Source: Psychrosphaera sp. F3M07
GTDB taxonomy: Bacteria > Pseudomonadota > Gammaproteobacteria > Enterobacterales > Alteromonadaceae
Direction: 5' to 3'
NCBI RefSeq assembly: GCF_018860345.1
Contig: NZ_JAHKPJ010000028.1
Span: 124,001-188,000 of the forward strand
DNA length: 64,000 nt
The position numbers and the translations under genes are program-made. Below the pieces are notes generated by a model. The model was not told the origin of the DNA and ran no database searches. It saw only the letters and a list, made by a program, of their open reading frames with translations. Shown here one piece after another: positions 52,133 through 64,000 of the stretch (its first letter is position 1; every line of letters begins with the position of its first letter).

Positions 52133-53202
52133 AAAATTTCTCTAACTGCTATTTGGGTCCAATTAATTTCGTCGGCTATGATTCTTTCTTGCGCCACGTA
52201 ATGCAAAACTTGACCCGGCATGACATTAAAATCATTGTCAGGGTTTAAGTGCATTTTGACACCGATTCTGTCTTCAGCGACAGCAAGAAGAATTGCATTA
52301 TGATTTTGTTTTAAATGGAAAAATAAGTCGCCAAATTTATGTGCGCCTATATCAAAAGGCATCTGTGTAGAAAATTGCGTATGGCCACTTAGTGTAGACA
52401 TCATCTCTTCTTGTAATCGACTACTGCCAGGGTCTTGCATGGAACGCACTAATATTTCAGCCGTTCTAGATGAGTTTGATTCAATGTTTTTAGTATAACG
52501 ATTTAACATTTCTATTTTAGTATCGTCACTAAAGTTAGCACTGATATGACATTCGTCTTTAACTAAAGAACTCAATTTCAAGGCACAGGTGAAGGTTTGA
52601 TCATCATTATCACAATCAACAATAATACGGTCAGCTTTGGTAACTGCTACACGCGTCAGTTCATCGTCTTGAGTCAATGACTTTAACTTAGCAAACTCCA
52701 CCAGCGGGTTATCTAAAAATGGATGTTCCAGATCATTAGTTACACACAGCAATATTTTTCGTTTTTGACGTTTATTATCCCCTAAAATATGCTGCACCAT
52801 CTTTTCAGTTCTGTTCTCGTGCCAACCAAAAATTAATATATGTGAATCTTCTTCACTAAAATCTTTTTCACCAGTCATAATTTGTCTCAATACTCTGCTA
52901 ACTGAACGTCCTAACTTACCTAATAGTGCGCCAAATATGGCTAAACCTAACGGAATTTGAACCAAGGCGACTACTAATTTACCTTCAAATGATGTGGGAC
53001 TTAAATCACCATAACCAACCGTACTTGTGGTAACGACATAATAATAAAGGTATGAACTAAAGTTGGTTAATTCATACTCACCAACTAAATACAATAACAC
53101 CCAACTTAAAATGGCATGGAAACCTAAAAGCATCAAAATAGAAAACCAAGATACGTGAATAAAGTGTTTTCTTAAAAATGCGGCTAATTTGTTAATGACC
53201 AA
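52129..53202 (-). CDS. two-TM potassium channel with RCK domain
   Basis: A 357-residue ion channel that starts with a TTG (GGGGAAT upstream). Two membrane helices flank a pore with the selectivity filter TVGYGD (TTSTVGYGDLSP). The cytoplasmic part is a RCK/TrkA-N-like domain (HILIFGWHENRTEKMVQHI) followed by a C-terminal RCK_C-like segment. It should be a ligand- or voltage-independent K+ channel of the Kch/MthK kind. It lies between a TetR gene 2 bp upstream and tesB. Confidence 0.88.
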   Translation of the reverse strand: MVINKLAAFLRKHFIHVSWFSILMLLGFHAILSWVLLYLVGEYELTNFSSYLYYYVVTTSTVGYGDLSPTSFEGKLVVALVQIPLGLAIFGALLGKLGRSVSRVLRQIMTGEKDFSEEDSHILIFGWHENRTEKMVQHILGDNKRQKRKILLCVTNDLEHPFLDNPLVEFAKLKSLTQDDELTRVAVTKADRIIVDCDNDDQTFTCALKLSSLVKDECHISANFSDDTKIEMLNRYTKNIESNSSRTAEILVRSMQDPGSSRLQEEMMSTLSGHTQFSTQMPFDIGAHKFGDLFFHLKQNHNAILLAVAEDRIGVKMHLNPDNDFNVMPGQVLHYVAQERIIADEINWTQIAVREIL

Positions 53203-53204
53203 GA

Positions 53205-53876
53205 TTAATTCCCCAACAACTTACGCCAGCCTGACTTTTGTTTTGGCACATGTTTACGATATTGAACCAACTCTTGCCAAAATGGACTTAACAACTCATT
53301 ACTGAGTTTTTCAAAGTTAGGGGTTTCAGTCATTGCAATCTGAAATTTAGGATGACTTTCAACCCAAGCTAACGTTAATAATTGATAACTACGTTGTAGT
53401 AAACTTAACCATTGTTTTGAATCTACATCTGGGTTTAATTCTTTTAACGCGGGAACCATTCGTTTTAATCCATTAACGGTTTTATTTTGGAACCCTATGT
53501 ATACTTTCTCTTCAACTCTAGATTCTAATAGTGAATCTGAAATACGACACAGTTGACCAAATTGAGGCGTTTCTACCCAATACTGGGTTAAGTAGGTGCA
53601 AATATCATCAACGGTGATGGTTTCATATTTACGCGTTGCCGTTTCAAATGAAATGATCCAATTTTGCAGGTGTTTTTCCAGCAGAGCTAAAAAAATAGCT
53701 TCTTTAGTTCTAAAGTAAATATATAAAGTCCCTTTAGCCACTTCCGCTTTGTTAGCTATTTGTATTGCAGAGGGTAATTCATCCCCAGACTCAACAAATA
53801 GTGCTTCCGCTGCCGCCAAAATGCCATTAACTCTTTGCAGTTTTTGTTTTTGATTTTTAGCTTTTTTTATTTCCAT
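53205..53876 (-). CDS. TetR family transcriptional regulator
   Basis: A 223-residue regulator with a long basic N terminus (MEIKKAKNQKQKLQRVNGIL) and a TetR helix-turn-helix IANKAEVAKGTLYIYFRTKE. The C-terminal effector domain is not classifiable. It is the first gene of a three-gene operon with a potassium channel and TesB. It may control that operon in response to a lipid-related or membrane signal; the ligand is unknown. Confidence 0.88.
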   Translation of the reverse strand: MEIKKAKNQKQKLQRVNGILAAAEALFVESGDELPSAIQIANKAEVAKGTLYIYFRTKEAIFLALLEKHLQNWIISFETATRKYETITVDDICTYLTQYWVETPQFGQLCRISDSLLESRVEEKVYIGFQNKTVNGLKRMVPALKELNPDVDSKQWLSLLQRSYQLLTLAWVESHPKFQIAMTETPNFEKLSNELLSPFWQELVQYRKHVPKQKSGWRKLLGN

Positions 53877-54124
53877 AAGTATCTACTAACTATTTTTTTG
53901 AATTTTTTACAACTTTAACACTTAATATTACAGTAATTCCTTGACCTTAAAATAAAAGAATCTTAGTTTACAGATAATAATAATTTTTCTATACGCTATA
54001 TACGAATAACAATAATAAAATTTCGCGTATTCAACTCCGTATTTTGATTGCCATTAGTGGCTCTACAGTTAAAATAGCGACTTGAGTATAGTTCCCATAT
54101 AAAAGTTGTTCCGGAGCCCAATTA

Positions 54125-55129
54125 ATGAAGTACCAGGATACCATCGAGCAAGCTGAGTCTAAGTTGCAAAAGACACTCGTGTTTTTAAAGCAACATAGAT
54201 TAGCTGCCAGCCCTATAAACTATAGCGTTGCTTATGAGTACGCCAGTGGGGAAAACGATGATATCGTTAACTGCATTAATAAAGATATTAACGACGGTTG
54301 CATAATAGATTCATTTTTAATGGAAGAGTTATACCGTCAATTCATACTCAGTTCTGATGAAAGTTCGGAGAAAGTTGTTCAGCACGCCTCCTCTATTATC
54401 AACTCAACTCAAAGACATACTCAAAAAGCACAAAGAGACAGCGGCCATTACGCTAATATTTTAGATGAAGGTTTACTACTGCTGAACGACTCAGATCCTG
54501 AATCGTCAAAACTAGTGATTGAGAAGTTAATAAAAGCGACAACTTACGCTAAAAAAACGCAACAAATGTTATTCAAAGCGTTACAACAAGCACAAACCAA
54601 ATCAAACGAACTGCAACAACAAATCGATGATTTACATGCCAACCGACAACTTGATGCATTAACCGGTTTATATAACCGTTCAGTAATGAGTCAAACCGTT
54701 GATATGTGGGTAAATAACGACACTAAGAATATTGCCGCCTTAGCGATTAATCTAGATCACTTTAAACAATTTAACGATAATTATGGCATGACCATCGGGA
54801 ACGTCATTCTGTCAAAAGTAGCACAAAAAGTGAAAAGTTATGTTTCTGACAGCGGTTTGCCAGTCAGACTTGCCGGTGAAGAATTTTTAGTATTAATCCC
54901 TGATGCGAACCCAGTGACGGCCAAAGAAATTGCCGAAAAGGTCAGAGTAGGTGTCGAAAAGTTACAGTTTATTAATGCCAAAAATAAAGAACGCCTGCCT
55001 AAAATCACGGTGTCGATTGGCGTTACAGAATACTGTGAGAAGATCGGTCTGGACGGAACTATTCAAAAAGCCACCTCAGCATTACGCATGGCTAAAGCCA
55101 CAGGCCGTAATAGAGTTTACACAGATTAA
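54125..55129 (+). CDS. GGDEF-domain protein with variant active site (AGEEF)
   Basis: A 334-residue cytoplasmic protein. The N-terminal about 160 residues are helical without recognised motifs; residues 135-175 may form a coiled coil (KLIKATTYAKKTQQMLFKAL). The GGDEF domain begins near residue 178 (DALTGLYNRSVM). The signature is AGEEF at residues 250-254 rather than GGD/EEF, and the RxxD inhibitory site is absent. Activity is therefore uncertain: AGEEF/AGDEF versions are sometimes active. It is a candidate diguanylate cyclase or c-di-GMP/GTP sensor. It is transcribed alone. Confidence 0.88.
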   Translation: MKYQDTIEQAESKLQKTLVFLKQHRLAASPINYSVAYEYASGENDDIVNCINKDINDGCIIDSFLMEELYRQFILSSDESSEKVVQHASSIINSTQRHTQKAQRDSGHYANILDEGLLLLNDSDPESSKLVIEKLIKATTYAKKTQQMLFKALQQAQTKSNELQQQIDDLHANRQLDALTGLYNRSVMSQTVDMWVNNDTKNIAALAINLDHFKQFNDNYGMTIGNVILSKVAQKVKSYVSDSGLPVRLAGEEFLVLIPDANPVTAKEIAEKVRVGVEKLQFINAKNKERLPKITVSIGVTEYCEKIGLDGTIQKATSALRMAKATGRNRVYTD

Positions 55130-55253
55130 CCTCAGTTTATTAAATATACGTTGTTTTAATATACAAATATAATGATCTAATCCCTTTTGCCTTGTTGGTT
55201 TTAAGCCAACATTTAAGTACACTTGCCTTAATTACTCTTGCCTGTATAAAAAT

Positions 55254-56015
55254 ATGACTACTGAAAACGATCAACAATCCACAACACACTTTGGTTACAA
55301 AACCGTAGAGTCCGAACAAAAACAAGCTATGGTTGCGGATGTATTCCACTCCGTCGCAGCGAAATACGACATCATGAACGATGTAATGTCTTTTGGCATA
55401 CATCGACTTTGGAAACGTTTTACCATCGATGCCAGTAACGTGCGCCCAGGGAACAAAGTCCTAGATTTAGCAGGCGGTACCGGTGATTTAACACGTAAAT
55501 TTAGTCAAGCGGTTGGCCCAACAGGCAAAGTGGTACTTGCTGATATCAACGATTCTATGATTAAAGTAGGTCGTGAAAAACTGCATAATTTAGGCGTTGT
55601 AAGTAATGTTGAATATGTGCAAGCGAATGCGCAGGCGTTGCCTTTTGCTGAAAACACCTTTGATTTAGTCACCATTGCATTTGGTTTACGGAATGTCACA
55701 GACAAAGACGAAGCATTACGTTCTATATATAGAGTACTTAAGCCTGGTGGTCGATTATTAGTATTAGAGTTTTCTAAACCAGAACAACAATGGCTTAATA
55801 AAGCCTACGACTTTTATTCGTTTAAGATTTTACCCGAAATGGGTCAGTTAATTGCTGGTGATAAAGAGAGTTATCAATACCTTTCTGAATCGATTCGAAT
55901 GCATCCAGACCAAGATACGTTAAAACAAATGATGGAAACGGCTGGTTTTGATCAAGTATCGTATACCAATATGACAGGCGGTATTGTTGCTTTGCATAAA
56001 GGCTTCAAATTTTGA
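55254..56015 (+). CDS. ubiE: bifunctional demethylmenaquinone/2-methoxy-6-polyprenyl-benzoquinol methyltransferase UbiE
   Basis: A 253-residue SAM-dependent C-methyltransferase with motif [17 protein letters not shown], post-[12 protein letters not shown] and the family segments [17 protein letters not shown] and [16 protein letters not shown]. It methylates the ring of ubiquinone and menaquinone precursors. Its stop overlaps the TTG start of ubiJ by 4 bp. The ubiE-ubiJ-ubiB order is standard in gammaproteobacteria. Confidence 0.97.
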   Translation: MTTENDQQSTTHFGYKTVESEQKQAMVADVFHSVAAKYDIMNDVMSFGIHRLWKRFTIDASNVRPGNKVLDLAGGTGDLTRKFSQAVGPTGKVVLADINDSMIKVGREKLHNLGVVSNVEYVQANAQALPFAENTFDLVTIAFGLRNVTDKDEALRSIYRVLKPGGRLLVLEFSKPEQQWLNKAYDFYSFKILPEMGQLIAGDKESYQYLSESIRMHPDQDTLKQMMETAGFDQVSYTNMTGGIVALHKGFKF

Positions 56016-56632
56016 TACTGCTTCAACAATTGGCCCATTCGTTTATTGAGCCAAAAATAAATAAACTTCTTACCTTTGACGACCAAGCACATATTAAGCT
56101 GGTTAAATTAGAAGGTAAGAGTTTGAGTGTTTGTTTAACTGACTTATCACTGAACATTAAACTTCAGGTATTAGATAACGAGGTATTATTATCTTCCAAT
56201 ACGGAAGGTTACGATTGTTTAGTGACCACCAGCAGCCAGTATTTACGCTCATTATCGGATGCGTCACAGCTTACTAAATTGATTAAACAAGATAGTTTGG
56301 AGCTTGATGGTGATCTCGCCATCGCGCAGGGCTTTTCTGAATTATTAATGAATAACAACATAGATTGGCAACAACTATTATCGAGTTATTTTGGCGACGC
56401 TATTGCTCATAAAATGGTAACGGCGATTCAAGCGTTAGTAAGTAATATAAAAATAAAAACGAAAGATATGGATTACACGTTAACCACAGCCATAACCGAA
56501 GAGTTAAAATTAAGTCCACATTATAATGAAGTTAGTCTTTTTATTGATCAAGTTGATGTCTTGTCTGCAAAAACAGACAAGTTAGCCGCAACAATAAGTG
56601 CATTAACTACCAAACTACACGAGTCTCGATAA
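56012..56632 (+). CDS. ubiJ: ubiquinone biosynthesis accessory protein UbiJ
   Basis: A 206-residue protein with an SCP2-like lipid-binding domain in the first about 110 residues ([20 protein letters not shown], then [20 protein letters not shown]) and a helical C terminus. UbiJ, with UbiK, organises the soluble Ubi complex and carries ubiquinone intermediates. It starts at a TTG that overlaps the ubiE stop and is 2 bp from ubiB, so all three are co-translated. Confidence 0.92.
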   Translation: MILLQQLAHSFIEPKINKLLTFDDQAHIKLVKLEGKSLSVCLTDLSLNIKLQVLDNEVLLSSNTEGYDCLVTTSSQYLRSLSDASQLTKLIKQDSLELDGDLAIAQGFSELLMNNNIDWQQLLSSYFGDAIAHKMVTAIQALVSNIKIKTKDMDYTLTTAITEELKLSPHYNEVSLFIDQVDVLSAKTDKLAATISALTTKLHESR

Positions 56633-56634
56633 CA

Positions 56635-58290
56635 TTGAAAACACTCTCTCGCATCAGCAAAATAATTCATGTTTTTCTTTATTATCGTCTTTATGAATTA
56701 ATTCCAAAACAGAAAACACCTTGGTTATTAAAGGTAATGGTTACCCTCTTTTTCTGGTACCCAAAAACATCAAAACAAACTCATTCCGCTCACAATCTTA
56801 GAATTGCATTAGAGCACTTAGGCCCGGTCTGGATAAAGTTAGGTCAAATGTTATCTACCAGAAAAGACTTATTGTCCGAGCAATTAAGTTCTGAATTAAC
56901 CAAGTTACAAGACCAAGTGACCCCTTATCCCACGTCCATCGTGGAACAAACGATTTGCCAACAACTAGAGATCAACTCACTATCTGACGTTTTTTGCCAA
57001 TTTGAACAAACGCCTATTGCCACAGCGTCTATGGCTCAAGTGCATGGGGCACAATTATCGTTAGTGGAAGGCCAAGACCCTATTAAGGTGATTATTAAAG
57101 TTATCCGTCCTAATATTGAGCAACAGATCATCTCTGACATCTCATTAATGTTAATGTTTGCTGGGTTGATTGCTAAAACCAAAGAAGGACATAGGTTCCG
57201 CGCGGTTGAAGTGGTGCAAGAGTATCAAAAAACCATCTTAAATGAGTTAGACCTTAAGTTAGAAGCTAATAATGGCATCAAGTTACGTGATAATTTTAAA
57301 GATTCTAATGACTTATATATTCCACAAATATACCCAGAGTTATGTACGTCTAAGGTTTTAGTGATGGAACGTATTTATGGTATTCCGGTATCTGATACGA
57401 ATGCGCTTATCGCACAAGGTTCTGATTTAAAGAAATTGGCTGAACGCGGAGTTAGAGTGTTTTTTACTCAGGTCTTTCGTGACAGCTTTTTTCATGCCGA
57501 CATGCATCCAGGCAATATCTTTATTGAGCAACAAAACCCAAATGATCCTAAATACATTGGGATTGATTTTGGCATCATGGGAACGTTAAATGAACAAGAT
57601 AAACGTTATTTAGCTGAAAATTTTGTCGCCTTTTTTAATCGTAATTATTTAAGAGTGGCGCAATTACATGTGCAATCTGGTTGGGTCCCTAGTCATATTA
57701 ACGTGGAAGAATTTGAGATTGCCATCCGAGCCGTATGTGACCCTATTTTTAATAAACCATTAGACGAAATATCATTTGCCCAAGTACTAATAGGTTTATT
57801 TGATACCGCCAGACAATTTGAAATGCAAGTTCAGCCTCAACTAGTATTATTACAAAAAACACTGTTATATGTAGAAGGATTGGGACGTCAACTTTATCCT
57901 CAATTAGATCTTTGGCAAACCGCCAAACCGTTTTTAGAACAATGGGTAGATGAACAGATGGGTTTTAGAGCATTTTATAAATCTAGCAAAGAGAATTTGC
58001 CTTATTGGCTTGAGAAAGCACCAGAAATCCCTGAGATGTTACATACTGGGCTGACAAATTTGAATAACATGCCACAACTAAAACAAGACTTAGTTGAGCA
58101 GTATTTACAACATCAAAAGCAACACAGACGATTTTTACTGCAACTTACATTAACAGGTTGTGGATTTTTAGCTTCATTACTGATTGCCATATTTAGTAAT
58201 TTAGACAATCCTTACTGGCAAGTTGCTGGTGTTATTACCGCAGCAGTCACGGTTATCAACGCCATTAAAGTGTGGCTAAAAATACGTTAA
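56635..58290 (+). CDS. ubiB: ubiquinone biosynthesis regulatory protein kinase UbiB
   Basis: A 551-residue atypical kinase (ABC1/ADCK family) with a TTG start. Family motifs are LGPVWIKLGQMLSTRKDLLS (KxGQ), TASMAQVHGAQL (Ala-rich loop), DSFFHADMHPGNIFIEQ (catalytic loop) and GIDFGIMG (DFG-like). Two hydrophobic helices at the C terminus (LTLTGCGFLASLLIAIF) anchor it in the inner membrane. It supports ubiquinone synthesis, probably by ATP-driven extraction of lipid intermediates. It is the last gene of the ubi operon. Confidence 0.96.
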   Translation: MKTLSRISKIIHVFLYYRLYELIPKQKTPWLLKVMVTLFFWYPKTSKQTHSAHNLRIALEHLGPVWIKLGQMLSTRKDLLSEQLSSELTKLQDQVTPYPTSIVEQTICQQLEINSLSDVFCQFEQTPIATASMAQVHGAQLSLVEGQDPIKVIIKVIRPNIEQQIISDISLMLMFAGLIAKTKEGHRFRAVEVVQEYQKTILNELDLKLEANNGIKLRDNFKDSNDLYIPQIYPELCTSKVLVMERIYGIPVSDTNALIAQGSDLKKLAERGVRVFFTQVFRDSFFHADMHPGNIFIEQQNPNDPKYIGIDFGIMGTLNEQDKRYLAENFVAFFNRNYLRVAQLHVQSGWVPSHINVEEFEIAIRAVCDPIFNKPLDEISFAQVLIGLFDTARQFEMQVQPQLVLLQKTLLYVEGLGRQLYPQLDLWQTAKPFLEQWVDEQMGFRAFYKSSKENLPYWLEKAPEIPEMLHTGLTNLNNMPQLKQDLVEQYLQHQKQHRRFLLQLTLTGCGFLASLLIAIFSNLDNPYWQVAGVITAAVTVINAIKVWLKIR

Positions 58291-58296
58291 TCCACT

Positions 58297-59445
58297 TTAT
58301 AAAAAGCCGTAATGAGACTCTACCCGAAACGAAATACCAGAGTCTCGTCTAAAGTCACTGGATAACGGATTATAATATTCTTGCTCTAATGGATCTTCTT
58401 TGTGTAATTCGACAAAAGGCTCCACTTCAAAAAACAACCAATCCCTTAATGCATTAAATCGATATCGAATACTAAACCTATGTAATTGTGCATCCGGCTT
58501 TGGTTCAACATATCCAAATGATGATATTCCTATTATCAACGCAGCTTTTTCTCCGACAGAGCTTATTTGGAACAATCCAGAACGCCATTCTGGCGACTCA
58601 TAAGACTCTAAATCACGATATGAAAAGTTATAGCGTATTTCAGATTGTTGGCTTAACTTGTAACCTGTATCTACTAAGAACCTTGCTCCCCAACCATCCG
58701 CTACATAATATTCAAGCGCGGGTTGCAGATTAAATGTCACTCTATTATCTAAAAACTTTTTACGATAAACCGCGGAGGCTCGTGTATAAAGTTGGTCTTC
58801 CCCCCAACCTATTCGAACCGATGTACTGATATCATTTGATTTAGTATGTAAAAAACGTACGGCTGCACCCAACGAGTTTTGGCTCAATTTAAATGCTTCT
58901 GGTTTTACTGATTCGTAAGGTAAGGTTTTAAAATCATCATCTTCACCGTCTGATAGAATGATCTCTACTTTATTTTCCAAGTTTGGTAACTTGGCTTTTA
59001 CTTTAAATTTTATCGGGAAGCTTTCCCCTGTGAACACCTCACCTTCTCTGGGTTCCCAGCCGACAATAAAATGTCCCCATGTTTTCGCTTTGTTTTTTCC
59101 TTTTTCATCTTTAGCAAAAAAACCATCTAATAAATTTGCAGTCCAGTCCATTGAATAACCAACATTTTCAACCACACTGTTTACGTCAACAAATAGTACT
59201 TTTAAACGTTCTTGCTCAACTTTTTTCTCAATAACCGTTAGTTCATTATTCGCCGTAGCTACTGTTTGTGTATTGCATTTAACATTAGAGTGTTGACTTT
59301 CACTGGCCGCTTTTGGATCTAACTTTTGTTCTGAGGGTAGACACTTTGGAGTCGTTGATTGTTGAGTTGTTTGTTGTGCACAAAGAGACCATGCACTTGT
59401 CATAAACAGGCACAATAATACACACTTTAATTGCTCAACTCTCAT
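58297..59445 (-). CDS. outer-membrane-type protein of unknown function
   Basis: A 382-residue protein with a signal peptide (QLKCVLLCLFMTSAWSLCAQ). After a Gln/Thr/Ser-rich linker and a helical segment, the second half has alternating hydrophobic strands (LGAAVRFLHTKSN, STSVRIGWGEDQLYTRASAV, FNLQPALEYYVADGWGARFL) and ends with YGFL, consistent with a transmembrane beta barrel. No named family is recognised. It converges on ubiB with 6 bp between the ends, and is divergent from tatA. A DUF-type outer membrane protein is the best description. Confidence 0.7.
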   Translation of the reverse strand: MRVEQLKCVLLCLFMTSAWSLCAQQTTQQSTTPKCLPSEQKLDPKAASESQHSNVKCNTQTVATANNELTVIEKKVEQERLKVLFVDVNSVVENVGYSMDWTANLLDGFFAKDEKGKNKAKTWGHFIVGWEPREGEVFTGESFPIKFKVKAKLPNLENKVEIILSDGEDDDFKTLPYESVKPEAFKLSQNSLGAAVRFLHTKSNDISTSVRIGWGEDQLYTRASAVYRKKFLDNRVTFNLQPALEYYVADGWGARFLVDTGYKLSQQSEIRYNFSYRDLESYESPEWRSGLFQISSVGEKAALIIGISSFGYVEPKPDAQLHRFSIRYRFNALRDWLFFEVEPFVELHKEDPLEQEYYNPLSSDFRRDSGISFRVESHYGFL

Positions 59446-59556
59446 AAATAGCTTCCATGTTTTTTGTCTTATTATTCATCATTGAATATCTAAATATATT
59501 ATTTCACTTAATTAAACTTTATACTATCGTCAGTTTATTACAAATTGGATATTAAA

Positions 59557-59784
59557 ATGGGATTTGGTGGTATAAGCCTCTGGCAACTTCTTATTGTTTT
59601 AGTCATTGTCATACTTCTATTTGGTACTAAAAAGATTAAGTCTTTGGGTTCTGATTTAGGTTCAGCGGTTAAAGGTTTTAAAAATTCGATTTCTGACGAC
59701 AAACCGAACGTTGAAACTAAAAACAATGATGATGCTGATTTTGCCAAGTCAGAAAAACACGAAAAAATTAACACAAAAGACTAG
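59557..59784 (+). CDS. tatA: Sec-independent translocase subunit TatA
   Basis: 75 residues from the ATG at 59557 ([20 protein letters not shown]); a TTG four codons earlier lacks support. It has a short membrane helix, the [20 protein letters not shown] amphipathic helix and a charged tail. It forms the variable pore of the twin-arginine translocase. It starts the tatABC operon, divergent from the 382-residue outer-membrane-type gene. Confidence 0.95.
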   Translation: MGFGGISLWQLLIVLVIVILLFGTKKIKSLGSDLGSAVKGFKNSISDDKPNVETKNNDDADFAKSEKHEKINTKD

Positions 59785-59789
59785 TTGAT

Positions 59790-60107
59790 ATGGGTTTCTG
59801 GGAGTTTATTGTCATCGCCGTCGTAGGCACCATCGTTCTTGGTCCTGATAAACTTCCTTCGGCTATTAGGCGCTTTAGCCAAATGAAACGCCAATTTAGT
59901 CAAATGGTGCAAGGTGTCTCTGCTGAGGTAAATGAGCAGTTACGAGTGCATGAACTGCACGAAAACTTAAAAAAAGCAGAACAACAAGGGATGGAAAATC
60001 TATCTCCTGAGTTACAACAATCTGTTGATGAACTCACTAATGCCGCAAAAAGTGTGCAACAAACACTATCAGAACCTGCAGTAGATAATGTTAAACATGA
60101 CAAATGA
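59790..60107 (+). CDS. tatB: Sec-independent translocase subunit TatB
   Basis: 105 residues with a short N-terminal helix (MGFWEFIVIAVVGTIVLGPD) containing the conserved LGPDKLP and a long amphipathic helix with a Gln/Glu-rich tail. TatB forms the substrate receptor with TatC. It starts 5 bp after tatA and overlaps the tatC start. Confidence 0.93.
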   Translation: MGFWEFIVIAVVGTIVLGPDKLPSAIRRFSQMKRQFSQMVQGVSAEVNEQLRVHELHENLKKAEQQGMENLSPELQQSVDELTNAAKSVQQTLSEPAVDNVKHDK

Positions 60108-60840
60108 TAAACCGCCTTTTTTAAATCACCTGATCGAACTAAGACAGAGATTAATTCGCTCCGTTGTGGCTATTTTATTGTGTTTTGCTGGATTAGCTTA
60201 TTTTGCCAATGATTTATATACCTTAGTCTCTACCCCCTTATTAGATGTTTTACCTGAAGGCTCTAATATGATTGCAACTGATGTTGCAGCCCCGTTTTTT
60301 GCGCCCTTTAAATTAGCTTTTATGCTTTCTATTGTGATCGCATTCCCTTATTTATTACATCAAGTGTGGGGGTTTATTGCGCCGGGTTTATATAACCATG
60401 AAAAAAAGTTTGCAGCTCCAATTCTCATCACCTCTGTTTTATTATTTTATTTCGGTATCGCCTTTTCTTATTTTATTGTGTTCCCATTAGTGTTTTCTTT
60501 TTTCACCAGTGTGGCACCGGAAAATATAGTCATCGCGACAGATATTAGTAGTTACTTAGACTTTGTTCTTAAATTATTTATCGCTTTTGGTTTGTCGTTT
60601 GAAGTACCGGTAGTCGTTTTTATTTTGTGTCTATCTGGGGTAACTACTGTCGATAATTTAAAATTAAAACGGCCATACGTAATATTGGGCGCTTTTGTTC
60701 TAGGCATGTTATTAACGCCGCCTGATGTGATCAGCCAAACATTATTGGCGATTCCGATGTGGATGTTGTTCGAGTTAGGTCTAGTATTATCAAGAGCCAT
60801 TAAGGTGAAACAACCTAACGAAGAAATAACGGATAATTAA
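60097..60840 (+). CDS. tatC: Sec-independent translocase subunit TatC
   Basis: About 247 residues from the ATG at 60097 (MTNDKPPFLNHLIELRQRLI); an ATG three codons earlier is also in frame. It has six membrane helices. TatC markers are LNHLIELRQRLIRS, APFFAPFKLAFMLSIVIAFP, LYNHEKKFAAP and FGLSFEVPVVVF. It binds the twin-arginine signal peptide. Its start lies within the tatB end (11-bp overlap), so translation is coupled. Confidence 0.95.
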   Translation: MTNDKPPFLNHLIELRQRLIRSVVAILLCFAGLAYFANDLYTLVSTPLLDVLPEGSNMIATDVAAPFFAPFKLAFMLSIVIAFPYLLHQVWGFIAPGLYNHEKKFAAPILITSVLLFYFGIAFSYFIVFPLVFSFFTSVAPENIVIATDISSYLDFVLKLFIAFGLSFEVPVVVFILCLSGVTTVDNLKLKRPYVILGAFVLGMLLTPPDVISQTLLAIPMWMLFELGLVLSRAIKVKQPNEEITDN

Positions 60841-60942
60841 TAGTTTTACCTATCCTGTGCCACCTGAGTTCCAGCGCACTAGATTACTTAATAAACTGCT
60901 GATATTGTCCTATTATCGAACTTTAATAAAAAGGCTCAGTTT

Positions 60943-63737
<2,795 letters not shown>

Positions 63738-63746
63738 AATAACTAT

Positions 63747-63775
63747 GTGAAGGGTACATAAGCTGTACCTTTCAC
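63747..63775. terminator. bidirectional terminator after hemB and ppx
   Basis: GTGAAGGGTACA pairs with TGTACCTTTCAC (one G-T wobble) around a TAAGC loop, followed by TTTATT on the plus strand. It lies between the convergent hemB and exopolyphosphatase genes and can end both. Confidence 0.8.
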
Positions 63776-63776
63776 T

Positions 63777-64000
63777 TTATTCTATTACCAATTGCCAACC
63801 TTGTGCCGATTGGTAACTTGCTTCTTGTGCCAGTTCAGCTTCAGTTAACGGGTTATTCCCAATCCAATTATCAGGCAATGTTAGTTTCAACACTTCATTT
63901 TCAACTGTGACTATTACTTTAGGCATCACTTCATCTTTACGTCTTAACGATAATATAACCGCTAAACGTAATATTCTGGATAATCGACAAGCCAAAAGTA
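63777..64000 (-). CDS. ppx: exopolyphosphatase (Ppx/GppA family), C-terminal fragment at window edge
   Basis: The minus-strand frame enters from the right edge and ends at 63777, giving about 74 codons. The sequence LACRLSRILRLAVILSLRR followed by VENEVLKLTLPDNWIGNNPL and QEASYQSAQGWQLVIE matches the C-terminal domain of Ppx/GppA phosphatases. This enzyme removes terminal phosphate from polyphosphate. The start and catalytic N-terminal domain lie outside the window. Confidence 0.82.
   Translation of the reverse strand, partial: LLACRLSRILRLAVILSLRRKDEVMPKVIVTVENEVLKLTLPDNWIGNNPLTEAELAQEASYQSAQGWQLVIE

Overview
The window looks like a chromosomal segment of a marine gammaproteobacterium of the order Alteromonadales, most like Colwelliaceae (Colwellia/Thalassotalea type). 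The evidence is low GC, gammaproteobacterial versions of LexA, PlsB, UbiE-UbiJ-UbiB, TatABC, HemB, NfuA and BioH, a complete caa3-type cytochrome oxidase biogenesis cluster, and a TPP-riboswitch thiamin uptake operon with a TonB receptor. The assignment is inferred from gene content only. Both window edges cut genes: a CpcT/CpeT-like lipoprotein on the left and the exopolyphosphatase C terminus on the right.

Layout. 1-1746: partial CpcT/CpeT-like lipoprotein and an SDR oxidoreductase. 1777-9029: a minus-strand catabolic operon of eight genes (HapK/RedY-like protein, SDR, PuuE/imidase-like deacetylase-fold hydrolase, HpcH/HpaI CoA-ester lyase, MaoC hydratase, acyl-CoA dehydrogenase, two class III CoA transferases). 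It starts just downstream of a perfect 16-bp palindrome. 9553-10309: a lone integron-type gene cassette with an alpha/beta hydrolase gene between two attC-like sites and no integron integrase nearby. 10389-19660: an AT-rich accessory island with a triplicated 27-bp element that truncates a small OB-fold-like gene, a tyrosine recombinase, a frameshifted excisionase-like gene, an Xre-type regulator behind three operator-like dyads, and a four-gene LlaJI/McrBC-like restriction-modification system. That system has an N6-adenine methyltransferase, a C5-cytosine methyltransferase, a McrB-like AAA+ motor and a LlaJI-family nuclease. The island ends at a tRNA-Arg(CCG), with a decayed tRNA copy beside it.

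20102-24480: small HTH protein, then the thiamin operon (TPP riboswitch, TonB receptor, thiamin-binding protein, PnuC/PnuT transporter, kinase). 24512-38714: housekeeping and envelope genes (ElaA, DUF3299 protein, CcoG, SrkA, DsbA, YgjP-like protein, a SprA-related protein, BioH, ComF, M14 peptidase, NfuA, MATE transporter, polysaccharide deacetylase). 38760-47226: aa3/caa3 oxidase genes ctaC, ctaD, ctaG, ctaE, then SURF1, an uncharacterised SCO-like protein, ctaA, ctaB and SCO, which together build and metallate the terminal oxidase. 47523-53876: lexA with its SOS box, plsB, an NTF2-like protein, tesB, a potassium channel and a TetR regulator. 54125-63737: two diguanylate-cyclase-type proteins, ubiE-ubiJ-ubiB, an unassigned outer-membrane-like protein, tatABC and hemB.

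The most interesting regions are the accessory block at 9.5-19.8 kb (orphan cassette, truncated and frameshifted genes, mixed-methylation restriction system, tRNA junction), the unusual CoA-catabolic operon, and the uncharacterised CxxxC protein inside the cta cluster. I see no rRNA, CRISPR array, complete insertion sequence or replication origin.
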